This document shows, in pieces, positions 27,286 to 35,453 of a DNA stretch of 64,000 nucleotides. The notes under the pieces were generated by a model. That model was given only the letters and a program-made list of their open reading frames with translations. It made no database searches and had not been told where the DNA came from. Every line of letters begins with the position of its first letter. Position 1 is the stretch's first letter. The translations under genes and the position numbers were made by a program. Origin of the DNA: Ruegeria halocynthiae (GTDB lineage: Bacteria > Pseudomonadota > Alphaproteobacteria > Rhodobacterales > Rhodobacteraceae); assembly GCF_000743705.1 (NCBI RefSeq), contig NZ_JQEZ01000001.1, positions 1,227,152 through 1,291,151 of the forward strand. Reading direction: 5' to 3'.

Positions 27286-28833
27286 ATGAACATCCGAACC
27301 GCGGCCCGCTCGGGCGGACGTGCAGCCCGCCGCGCCCTGCGCGCGGCCCCAAACTTTAACATGCTGCCCGGCCTGACCCGTGGTATCCCCTTGTGCGAGG
27401 TGATGGACGGCGCACAAGTTGAACGTATCGACAGCGCCTCGATGGATATTCTGGAAAATGTCGGCGTTCAGTTCCGCGATCCCATCGCGCTGGAGGATTG
27501 GAAGAAAGCAGGCGCGCAAGTTGACGGAGAGATGGTTTATCTGGACCGGGGTCTGGTGCGCGCGTTGATTGCCACCATTCCCGGCGATTTCACCTATCAC
27601 GCGCGCGATCCGAAAAAGAACGTACGGCTGGGTGGGCCGCATTCGATCTTTGTGCCCATGACCGGTGCGCCGTTCCTGCGCGATCTGGACGATGTGCGCC
27701 GCAATCCCACGCTGGACGATCTGGCGATGTTCCACAAGCTGAGCCACATGATGCCCGCGCTGCATTCGTCGGCGCATCACATCGTCGAACCCTATGATCA
27801 TCCGATCAGCCAACGCCACTTGCGCATCACCTATTCGTCGATGAAACACTCGGACAAGACATTCATGGGCATGACCACGTCGCCGAAAAACGCCGAGGAC
27901 GTGATGGATATGTGCGCCATCCTGTTCGGGGAGGAGTTCATGGAAACGCACCCCGTCACCACCGGCAATTGCAACGGCAACTCGCCGCTGGTGTGGGATG
28001 AAACCATGCTGGGCGCGATGCGGGCCTTTTGTCGCCGCAATCAGCCGGTTTTGTGCTCGCCCTTCGTGCTGGGTGGGGCCAACACGCCCGCCAGTGTCCC
28101 GGCCACCGTGGCGCAGCTGAACGCCGAGGCGCTGAGCGCGCTGGCCTATACGCAGGTGATCCGCAAGGGCGCACCTGCGATTTACGGGCATTACCTGTCG
28201 ACCGTGTCGATGAAATCGGGCGCGCCAATGGCGGGTACGCCCGAGATCAGCCTGATGAACTTTATGATCGGTCAGATGGCGCGGTACTATGGCGTGCCAT
28301 GGCGCACCTCGAACACGCTGGGCGGGGCCAAGACGTTCGACGCACAGGCGGGGTACGAATCCGCCACCACGTTGCAGGCGGTGATGCATGCAGGGGCGAA
28401 TTACATCTGGCACAGCGCAGGCTGGAACGAGGCCGGGATGCACTGTTCGGTTGCCAAGTTTATCGTCGACGCCGAACAATGCGCGATGGCCTATCGCATG
28501 GCCGAGGGTCCAAAATGGCATGATTTCGATCAGGCCCTTGCGGCGGTGCCAGATGTTGGCCCCGGCGGGCATTATCTGGGCCATCCGCACACGCAGGACA
28601 ATTTCCAAAGCGCGTTCTTCATGCCTGAGATGTTCGACAACAACTCGATCGAGCAATGGCAGGCCGAAGGCGCAGTAGAAATCACCGAACGCGGGCTGAA
28701 CCGGGCGCGGTCGCTGCTGGCCCAATACGAAGAGCCCCAACTGGACGAGGCCCGGAACGAGGCTTTGCTGGACTACATCGCCCGGCGCGAACGCGAAATT
28801 CCGGCAGCCGATGAGTTGAACCAGAGTTTCTGA
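27286..28833 (+). CDS. MttB-superfamily (non-pyrrolysine) trimethylamine/betaine methyltransferase
   Basis: 515 residues from ATG 27286, 7 bp after GGAGG. It is continuous with no in-frame TAG, so it belongs to the non-Pyl MttB branch. Characterised members demethylate glycine betaine (MtgB), proline betaine (MtpB), carnitine (MtcB) or gamma-butyrobetaine (MtyB), moving methyl to a corrinoid protein. Visible landmarks are TGNCNGNSPLVWDETML and MHAGANYIWHSAGWNEAGM. No corrinoid protein or reactivase lies in the window. Confidence 0.88.
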   Translation: MNIRTAARSGGRAARRALRAAPNFNMLPGLTRGIPLCEVMDGAQVERIDSASMDILENVGVQFRDPIALEDWKKAGAQVDGEMVYLDRGLVRALIATIPGDFTYHARDPKKNVRLGGPHSIFVPMTGAPFLRDLDDVRRNPTLDDLAMFHKLSHMMPALHSSAHHIVEPYDHPISQRHLRITYSSMKHSDKTFMGMTTSPKNAEDVMDMCAILFGEEFMETHPVTTGNCNGNSPLVWDETMLGAMRAFCRRNQPVLCSPFVLGGANTPASVPATVAQLNAEALSALAYTQVIRKGAPAIYGHYLSTVSMKSGAPMAGTPEISLMNFMIGQMARYYGVPWRTSNTLGGAKTFDAQAGYESATTLQAVMHAGANYIWHSAGWNEAGMHCSVAKFIVDAEQCAMAYRMAEGPKWHDFDQALAAVPDVGPGGHYLGHPHTQDNFQSAFFMPEMFDNNSIEQWQAEGAVEITERGLNRARSLLAQYEEPQLDEARNEALLDYIARREREIPAADELNQSF

Positions 28834-28837
28834 GGCC

Positions 28838-28872
28838 GGCGTGCCCTTCAGGTCATTCGTCCCGGGCACGCC
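28838..28872. terminator. Convergent hairpin between MttB and FAD oxidase genes
   Basis: A perfect 9-bp inverted repeat (GGCGTGCCC / GGGCACGCC) with a 17-nt loop spans the convergent gene ends and the last codons of the FAD oxidase. There is no T run on either side, so termination is uncertain. Confidence 0.4.
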
Positions 28873-30193
28873 ATTCCTTCCAGCGCAGCACGGCGTTAGC
28901 GCCGATCTCGCGGAAGGGCTGGGGCGGCAGGCGTTTGGGCTGATCCTCGACCTCAAAATGCCGGGTGATGTCCGAACTGTAGCCGCAGGCGCGTTCTGCT
29001 GCCGCGATGCCGGTCAAGGTTCCCCGCGCGGTGCCCAGCCCGTTCTGAACGCAGCCGGAATAGACGCCCGGCTCGATCTCGCGGGCGACTGCGACGCCGT
29101 TCAGGCTCAGACACAGATGCCCGGCCCAGTGGTATTCCATCTTGGTTCCGGAAAGCTGTGGAAAGCGTTGGTCGAACTTGCGCTGCATCACCCGTGAGGC
29201 TCGGGCCAGATCGCGCGGGGTTGCAGCCATGCCGGGACGCAGGGCTGCGCAGGTGCGGGTGACGATGCGATTACCGCCCTGACCGGTATCAATCCGCCGC
29301 ATCGTGGTGCCCATGGGATCGGATGGCGTGATGCCCCAGCGCGGTTGCCCACCCAGTCGGGTCAACGCGTCGGCATCCAGTTCCGGTGTCATCGCCGCAA
29401 ACAGGAACAACTGCATCAGCCGGTCGCTTTCGATGCCGAAACTTTCAAGATGGCCGTTGACCGTCAGGATCACCGCGCCTGTGCTGATGGCTCCGCGCAG
29501 GGTTCGCACCTGCCACGCGCCGCCTTGTTTCTCGAACCTGATCACGGCGGAGTTTTCGAACACCTGGACGCCCGCGCCAATCAACCCGGCGGCCAGCCCG
29601 CGCACATAACCCGCCGGTTGCAGCATCACCGTGCCGGGTGTGTAGAGGCCTGACCGATAGTGCCGCGACCCGGTCAGATCACGCATCTGCTGGGGGTCAA
29701 GCACTTCACTGGTTTCGCCCAGTTCAGCCAGATGTTGCGCGTAGCTGACATTATGCGCGTGTCCTGCCGCGCTGGCTGCGCCGTTCACCTTGCCTGCGGG
29801 ATCAAAGTAGTTCGGGTCGATCCCGAATTGCGCGACCGCCGCGCGGGCAAAGGCTATCGCCTGTCGGTTCAGCGCGATCATCGCCGTGTCATCGCCGCCA
29901 CTGGCGTAGTTGTCCGACGCCAGATCATGCGGCAGGTCGATCATAAAGCCCGAGTTCCGCCCCGCCGCGCCTTCAGCCACGCGCCCGGCCTCAAGTACGG
30001 CGACCTTGGTATCGGGCTGCAACTGTTTCAGACGCAGCGCCGCCGACAGCCCGGCAAACCCGGCGCCGACGATCACGAAGTCTGCGGTCAGATTGCCCTC
30101 CAGTTCCTGCGCGGGGGGCTGGTCGCCCAGGATGGCGCTCCAGGCCGCTGGTCCGCGGTGGACCGGCAGGGTTCTGGCGGCATAGCGTGTCAA
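28853..30193 (-). CDS. FAD-dependent amine oxidoreductase (PuuB/OrdL-like)
   Basis: 446 residues. FVIVGAGFAGLSAALRLKQ is the FAD Rossmann motif and GAAGRNSGFMIDLPHD is typical of the gamma-glutamylputrescine oxidase/D-amino-acid oxidase group. Last gene of the GntR-DHDPS-ALDH-FAD operon and overlaps the ALDH gene by 4 bp. With the DHDPS-family and ALDH genes it could oxidise D-hydroxyproline or an N-methyl derivative (inference). Confidence 0.86.
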   Translation of the reverse strand: MTRYAARTLPVHRGPAAWSAILGDQPPAQELEGNLTADFVIVGAGFAGLSAALRLKQLQPDTKVAVLEAGRVAEGAAGRNSGFMIDLPHDLASDNYASGGDDTAMIALNRQAIAFARAAVAQFGIDPNYFDPAGKVNGAASAAGHAHNVSYAQHLAELGETSEVLDPQQMRDLTGSRHYRSGLYTPGTVMLQPAGYVRGLAAGLIGAGVQVFENSAVIRFEKQGGAWQVRTLRGAISTGAVILTVNGHLESFGIESDRLMQLFLFAAMTPELDADALTRLGGQPRWGITPSDPMGTTMRRIDTGQGGNRIVTRTCAALRPGMAATPRDLARASRVMQRKFDQRFPQLSGTKMEYHWAGHLCLSLNGVAVAREIEPGVYSGCVQNGLGTARGTLTGIAAAERACGYSSDITRHFEVEDQPKRLPPQPFREIGANAVLRWKEWRARDE

Positions 30194-31686
30194 TCCACTG
30201 CCTCATCCGCGTCGTCGGCCAGATCAATCCAGATGGTTTTCAACTGGGTGTACTGATCATGGGCATGCACCGAGTTGTCGCGCCCGCCAAAGCCGGATTG
30301 TTTGTAGCCACCGAAGGGCGTTGTGATGTCGCCTTCGCCAAAGCTGTTGATTGTGACTGTGCCCGCCCGTATCGCCCGCGCGCCGCGAATGGCGCGTTTG
30401 GCGTTGGCGGTGAAGATCGAGGCGCAGAGGCCATAATCGGTGTCATTGGCCGCTTTGATCGCCTCGTCAAAGCCCGACACTTGGATCACCGACAGGACCG
30501 GGCCAAAGATCTCCTCGCGCGCCAATGGGGCGTCGTTGCCGGGGACTTCGACGACCGTAGCCTCGACAAAGCCCTTGTCGGCCTTGCCGCCGATCACCAC
30601 GTTCTCGGCCTGCTCCAGATAACCGCAGACCTTGGTGTAATGTCCTTCGCTGACCAGCGCGCCCATGCGGGTTTCCGGGTCCAGCGGGTCGCCGATATTC
30701 CACTGTTTCGCGTGATGGGCGATGCGGTCCAACAGCTCTGCCTTCACATCCTTATGCACGATCAGCCGGGATGAGGCCGAGCAGTTCTCGCCCATATTCC
30801 AGAACGCGCCGTTGACCACATGGGCGGCCACGCGGTCCAGGTTTTCCGCGTCGTCCATGACGATGGCCGGGTTCTTGCCGCCCATCTCAAGCACCACCTC
30901 CTTGGCGTTGCTTTCCGCCGAATAGCTGAGGAACCGCTTGCCGGTGACGGTCGAGCCGGTGAAGGACACCATGTCGATATCCATATGCCGCCCGATGGGC
31001 TCGCCCACCTCGGCCCCGCCGCCGGGCACAACGTTCAGAACACCACGCGGGATACCGGCCTCCATCGCCAGTTCTGCCAGACGCAGGGCGGTCAGCGATG
31101 TTTCTGTTGCAGGTTTCACAACCACCGAACAGCCCGCCGCCAGCGCTGGCCCGATCTTCCACGCCAGCATCAACAGCGGGAAGTTCCACGGTAGGACAAG
31201 ACCCACAACACCAATCGGTTCGCGCACTACCATGGCGATGTGATCGTCGCTGGCGGGCGAGACCTGGTCATAGATCTTGTCGATCGCCTCGGCGTGCCAT
31301 TTCAGACAGTGAATTGTCTCAGGGATATCCACGGTTTCGCAGTCATAGATGGTCTTGCCGCTGTCGATGCTCTCCATCACCGCCAACTCGCGCGCATTGC
31401 GTGTCATCAGCTTGCACAGCCGGATCAGCACATCCTTGCGCTCGGAAGGGTGCAGTTTCGACCAACGGCCGTCATCAAACGCCTCTCGCGCCTTTTCGAC
31501 GGCGAAATCCACATCCGCCGCGCCACAGGCGGCGACATCGGCCAGTTTGTCGCCCGTGGCCGGGTTCACCGTCGGGAACGTCTCACCCGAGATCGCGGAG
31601 CGATACCCGCCGTCGATAAAGGCCCCGGTGGGCAGGGTCAGGCCTGCGGCGATGGATTTATATTCGTCCTGTGTCAGCAATCCCAT
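30190..31686 (-). CDS. NAD(P)-dependent aldehyde dehydrogenase
   Basis: 498 residues. Asn168 (PWNF), Lys191 (KPATETS), Glu267 (LEMGGKNP) and nucleophile Cys302 (MGENCSASS) are all present, so it should be active. It resembles the PuuC/gamma-aminobutyraldehyde branch. It overlaps the FAD oxidase gene by 4 bp and follows the DHDPS-family gene by 3 bp. A semialdehyde made by those enzymes is the likely substrate. Confidence 0.92.
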   Translation of the reverse strand: MGLLTQDEYKSIAAGLTLPTGAFIDGGYRSAISGETFPTVNPATGDKLADVAACGAADVDFAVEKAREAFDDGRWSKLHPSERKDVLIRLCKLMTRNARELAVMESIDSGKTIYDCETVDIPETIHCLKWHAEAIDKIYDQVSPASDDHIAMVVREPIGVVGLVLPWNFPLLMLAWKIGPALAAGCSVVVKPATETSLTALRLAELAMEAGIPRGVLNVVPGGGAEVGEPIGRHMDIDMVSFTGSTVTGKRFLSYSAESNAKEVVLEMGGKNPAIVMDDAENLDRVAAHVVNGAFWNMGENCSASSRLIVHKDVKAELLDRIAHHAKQWNIGDPLDPETRMGALVSEGHYTKVCGYLEQAENVVIGGKADKGFVEATVVEVPGNDAPLAREEIFGPVLSVIQVSGFDEAIKAANDTDYGLCASIFTANAKRAIRGARAIRAGTVTINSFGEGDITTPFGGYKQSGFGGRDNSVHAHDQYTQLKTIWIDLADDADEAVD

Positions 31687-31689
31687 GCC

Positions 31690-32607
31690 TTAATCCTCCG
31701 CCACGATGTCTGCGATTTTGCGTTTTAACACCCGCGTCACCTGTTCCAGCGCGCGCTTGTCGTCCTTGTTGAGGTCTTTGAGAGGTGCCCGCACCGGGCC
31801 CGCCTCAATCCCGTTCATGGTCACACCATGTTTGATGGTCTGGATAAACTTGCCCCCCTGCTCCAGCACCCGCATCAGCGGCAGCAGGGCGGACATGATC
31901 CGGCGGCCTTTGGCGAAGTCGCCTTCGATTACGCAGGCCTGATACAGCGCCACGTGCTCGGCCGGCAGAAAGTTCGACCCGCCGCACACCCAGAATGGCG
32001 CGCCCCAGGCAAAGAACTCCAGCGCCTGATCATCCATGCCACAACCCAACTGAATATGCGGATAATCCCGCGCCAGCAGATGCACCCGGTTGATATCGCC
32101 CGAACTTTCCTTGATGCCGCAGAAGTTCCGGCTGCGGCCGACGCGGTCAAGGAACTCTTCGCCCATCATGGTGCCGGTGCGGTGCGGATAGTTGTACAGC
32201 ATTACCGGCAGATCGGCGGCCTTGTCGATGGCCAGCGCGTTCAGCGCATTTTCCCGGTCGGTCGGCACCGAATAGGGCGGGCTGGCCAGCAGGATCGCAT
32301 CCGCGCCAATCTCACGCGCGCCGGTGGCCAGGGCCACTGAATCCGACGTCAGCATCGCGCCGGTGCCTACGACCAGCGGCAGACGACCCTTCACTTGTTC
32401 ATGTGTGAACCGCGCCAGTTCCAACCGTTCCGCAACCGTCTGGGCATAGTTCTCGCCGGTTGACCCGCCCGTGATCAGCCCATGCACGCCGTTTGCGATC
32501 AGATATTCGACCACCTGCGCCAGCGCGTCCCAATTCACGCCGCCATCGTCGAGATAGGGCGTGACCACCGGGGTATAGATCCCCTCAAATCTGAAAATCG
32601 GGTTCAT
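31690..32607 (-). CDS. DHDPS/N-acetylneuraminate lyase family protein
   Basis: 305 residues from ATG 32607. Schiff-base Lys166 (CGIKESSGD), Tyr138 (LYNYPHR) and GGSTGENY near residues 47-54 define the class I lyase/dehydratase family. It is unlikely to serve lysine biosynthesis: it sits in a catabolic operon after a GntR regulator (7 bp). Family members in such operons include pyrroline-4-hydroxy-2-carboxylate deaminase, keto-sugar acid dehydratases and aldolases. Confidence 0.88.
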   Translation of the reverse strand: MNPIFRFEGIYTPVVTPYLDDGGVNWDALAQVVEYLIANGVHGLITGGSTGENYAQTVAERLELARFTHEQVKGRLPLVVGTGAMLTSDSVALATGAREIGADAILLASPPYSVPTDRENALNALAIDKAADLPVMLYNYPHRTGTMMGEEFLDRVGRSRNFCGIKESSGDINRVHLLARDYPHIQLGCGMDDQALEFFAWGAPFWVCGGSNFLPAEHVALYQACVIEGDFAKGRRIMSALLPLMRVLEQGGKFIQTIKHGVTMNGIEAGPVRAPLKDLNKDDKRALEQVTRVLKRKIADIVAED

Positions 32608-32614
32608 TGCGTCC

Positions 32615-33325
32615 TCATGCAGGTTTCGACAGGGGTGGGTTGCCCATCGGGACATCCAACGCGTCAGGCATCACGAACAGCTCGATCTGGTCGCGTGACA
32701 GGTTCCAGTGGTCCTCGGCCAGCTGCGCAGCAGCCGCCTCATCGCCCGCCTCGATGGCGGCGATGATGGCGTCGTGCTGGCGGCTGGCCTCGGACAGGTT
32801 GTCGGACATCTTCGACGTTTGCGGGCGGTAAAAAGTCATCCCGATCCGGGCATGATCAATTAGTAGCCGGTTGAACGAAGGCAGCAGATAGACATTGCCC
32901 GACATCTCTCCGGTCACGTCGTGAAACCGGTTGTTGGCCAGCGCCCGATCCGCGCCGGACCCCGCGCGCAGCGCCGCCTTGAACGCCTGCTGCGCGTCTT
33001 TCAATTCATCAATCTGCGCGTGGGTGGCGTTTTGCGCGGCCAGTCGCAGGATCGCGCCATAGACCATCGGGGCCGCCAGAAAGAAATCGCGCAGGGTCGT
33101 GTATGACATCTCGGACACGCGGGCACTGCGATTGGTGCGCAGGTCCAGATAACCTTCACCCGCCAATTGCCGGAACACTTCGCGCAGCGGCGTGCGTGAC
33201 AGGCCGAAGGCATCGGACAGATGCGCCTCATCCAGATCTGTTCCGGGGTGCAGGCGCAGGGTCAGGATGGACACTTTCAGGTGCTCTGTCAGCTCAGCCT
33301 TGCGGGATTTGGCGTCGTCTTTCAT
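32615..33325 (-). CDS. GntR-family regulator, FadR/FCD subgroup
   Basis: 236 residues from ATG 33325. The winged helix reads LSDAFGLSRTPLREVFRQLAGEGYL and the C-terminal FCD domain has the metal-type helix bundle (Asp/His in NNRFHDVTGEMSGN and HDAIIAAIEAGD). It is the first gene of the operon with the DHDPS-family, ALDH and FAD genes and probably represses it. Confidence 0.9.
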   Translation of the reverse strand: MKDDAKSRKAELTEHLKVSILTLRLHPGTDLDEAHLSDAFGLSRTPLREVFRQLAGEGYLDLRTNRSARVSEMSYTTLRDFFLAAPMVYGAILRLAAQNATHAQIDELKDAQQAFKAALRAGSGADRALANNRFHDVTGEMSGNVYLLPSFNRLLIDHARIGMTFYRPQTSKMSDNLSEASRQHDAIIAAIEAGDEAAAAQLAEDHWNLSRDQIELFVMPDALDVPMGNPPLSKPA

Positions 33326-33375
33326 TCGGTCATGTCCTGTTTCGAGGCGAATCGTGGTGGCCTGATCTGTGTCAC

Positions 33376-33409
33376 TGTGTATTCCAAGAAAATACAACTT
33401 GTATACACA
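33376..33409. promoter_or_regulatory. Candidate GntR operator in divergent gap
   Basis: Between the GntR start and the AraC-type start there is TGTGTAT-N20-ATACACA, with an inner palindrome TGTATACA at 33,400-33,407. Palindromes centred on GTATAC are common FCD-type GntR sites. It lies 50-85 bp before the GntR start. Confidence 0.45.
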
Positions 33410-33462
33410 AAAAAATCGTGCAGCATGGATCATCGATCAGACCAAGCCAAGCGGGACATCCA

Positions 33463-34413
33463 ATGCGCCAGACCCGGCATGTCACATTCATCCTGATTGA
33501 GGAGTTCTCGCACCTAGCGTTTTCCTGTGCGGTAGAGCCCCTGCGGATCGCCAATCTGGTCAACGGTGACGACCTGTACGAGTGGACATTCCTATCAGAA
33601 CACGGCGAACAGGCGGTCTGTTCGAATGGCTCTGTGACATTGGTGCATGGCGGGCTGAACGCCCTGCCCAGGACCGATCAGCTGTTCGTGCTGTCCGGCA
33701 TCCACATGCGCCAGCACGTCACGCGCCCCTTGCTGGCAACATTGCGGCGCGAGCGGGCGCGCGGAACGGCCATCGGTGCGCTGTGTTCCGGTGCCTGGCT
33801 GCTGGCCGAGGCAGGGTTTCTGGACGGGATGCAAACCGCGATCCATTGGGAATACCACGACGCCTTCATGGAGGCATTCCCAGAGGTGAACCTTGTGCGC
33901 AGCGTCTTCGTTGCCGATGAAAAACACATCACTGCGTCTGGCGGCACCGCAACCGCAGACCTGATGCTGCACCTGATCGAACGCGACCATGGCGCAGAAC
34001 TGTCGATCGCAGTGGCCGATCAGATGGTTTATAACGCGGTGCGCAATGCCACGGCCAAACAGCGCGTATCGCTGCAATCGCGCAATGGAATGCGCAATGC
34101 CCATCTTGCCAAGGCGATTCACATCATGCAGGACCGCCTTGAATCACCGGTATCTCCGTCACAAATTGCCGATGACCTTGGTATTTCAACACGTCAGCTT
34201 GAACGGCTGTTCGGCAAATACCTGAACACCTCGCCCAAGAAGTTTTTTATGGAGTTACGCCTTGAACGCGCTCAGAAGCTTTTGCTGCAGACCGAGGCGT
34301 CGGTGACCGAGGTTGCCATGGCTTGCGGGTTTGAAAGCCCCGGCCATTTTTCGCGTGTGTACCGGTCAAGTTTCGGGGTCACGCCACATGCGCAGAAAAA
34401 CAAGATTGATTGA
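33463..34413 (+). CDS. GlxA-family AraC regulator (amidotransferase-like sensor)
   Basis: 316 residues from ATG 33463. The N-terminal half is a DJ-1/PfpI-like domain (GALCSGAWLLAEAGFLDG) and the C-terminal half an AraC DNA-binding domain (SPSQIADDLGISTRQLERLF, then VTEVAMACGFESPGHFSRVY). GbdR and CdhR, activators of glycine betaine and carnitine catabolism, have this layout. Divergent from the GntR operon. Confidence 0.92.
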   Translation: MRQTRHVTFILIEEFSHLAFSCAVEPLRIANLVNGDDLYEWTFLSEHGEQAVCSNGSVTLVHGGLNALPRTDQLFVLSGIHMRQHVTRPLLATLRRERARGTAIGALCSGAWLLAEAGFLDGMQTAIHWEYHDAFMEAFPEVNLVRSVFVADEKHITASGGTATADLMLHLIERDHGAELSIAVADQMVYNAVRNATAKQRVSLQSRNGMRNAHLAKAIHIMQDRLESPVSPSQIADDLGISTRQLERLFGKYLNTSPKKFFMELRLERAQKLLLQTEASVTEVAMACGFESPGHFSRVYRSSFGVTPHAQKNKID

Positions 34414-34824
34414 CGTAATATGGGCGGGGGGAGCATCTCTGCCGTCGGACGAGCTCGGCCGGGCAGGTACTCACCCCCTATTCCCGCTCGTACCCCCTCG
34501 TTAAATTCAAACTCGTAAACTGATCAGCAGGATTATCTGTTTCTAGGCGATGAAAGGGGCATAACTATTACCAGATCGTGTCAGAGATATGTGCGGGTTG
34601 GATGAAGTCTTAATGTTCGTCGAATTTGCGTGTGTTGCCCAAAACCCGTACAATGAACAGACTTAGCATAACAAATTTGTTTAATGTTTGAGTTATATGC
34701 AGCTTTATGGCATTCAGAAATTGCCAACAATCCGACGATAACTGAAAAATATGGCAGCAATTCGCATTCGAACGCTTTTGAAAATTTCCATGTCCTCAGC
34801 AGAAGATAATGCTGGAGGACATCA
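34414..34824. other. AT-rich 411-bp intergenic region
   Basis: No credible gene is seen on either strand. It holds a 12-bp perfect palindrome AACAAATTTGTT at 34,670-34,681 and is clearly more AT-rich than its neighbours, so it may be a promoter region for the following hypothetical gene. Confidence 0.4.
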
Positions 34825-35331
34825 ATGAATCTGGAATCTCACGAAGCCGCACGTGATATCGCGCCACGGATCATCTCAATTGCTAAACGCGAGCGAGAAA
34901 TCTGTGAGGCGTCGAAGGCCGCCGAAACAGCGTTCGGGCAAATTGCCGACGCGGCGTCGCCCGGTCTTGGCGTGAACGGGGATTTGCAGGACCGAGTCTA
35001 TTCGATCTTTCGCTGGTATTTTCTGTCGGCTTTTTGCACGCGGATGCTGACGGAATCTCGGCACCGGCTGGAACATCAGACGCTGCAGGTCACGATGGAT
35101 ATCTACAGCGCCGTAAGAATGGCCATGTCTAAAACCGATATCGAAAGATCAATGGCCTTGGTCAGCACCGAACGCACATCGCCAACCCAGGTGCGGGTAA
35201 ATGACATCGGTGGCCGTGGACATTCGGTTGGTTGGATCGCCGCGGGGCTGCATGAACAGGGCAGGGGTTTCCCGGGCGAGATCAAAAACTCTCTGGCCGG
35301 GGCGCTGGCCGCGCTGAAGCGGTTGCACTGA
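34825..35331 (+). CDS. Hypothetical protein with helical N-terminal half
   Basis: 168 residues from ATG 34825 with a good ribosome site (GGAGGA). Residues 1-95 are helical with charged repeats (IISIAKREREICEASKAAETAF). The C-terminal part is rich in Gly, Ser and Thr. No signal peptide or membrane segment and no family recognised. It precedes asdA by 123 bp. Confidence 0.55.
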   Translation: MNLESHEAARDIAPRIISIAKREREICEASKAAETAFGQIADAASPGLGVNGDLQDRVYSIFRWYFLSAFCTRMLTESRHRLEHQTLQVTMDIYSAVRMAMSKTDIERSMALVSTERTSPTQVRVNDIGGRGHSVGWIAAGLHEQGRGFPGEIKNSLAGALAALKRLH

Positions 35332-35453
35332 AACAGCGCCACCAGAATGCCAAACGTGGCAATGGTTGCTTATTGAACAGTTTACACAGGCACATTCCCT
35401 TTCGTACGATCCGGTATAATTCATCCGATTGATTTACTTAAGGGTTTGAAGCC

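Noticed and set aside
33103..33462. Long 5' extension of the GlxA-type regulator
   Set aside because: Its frame runs antisense through the GntR gene; the DJ-1-like domain starts at ATG 33463.
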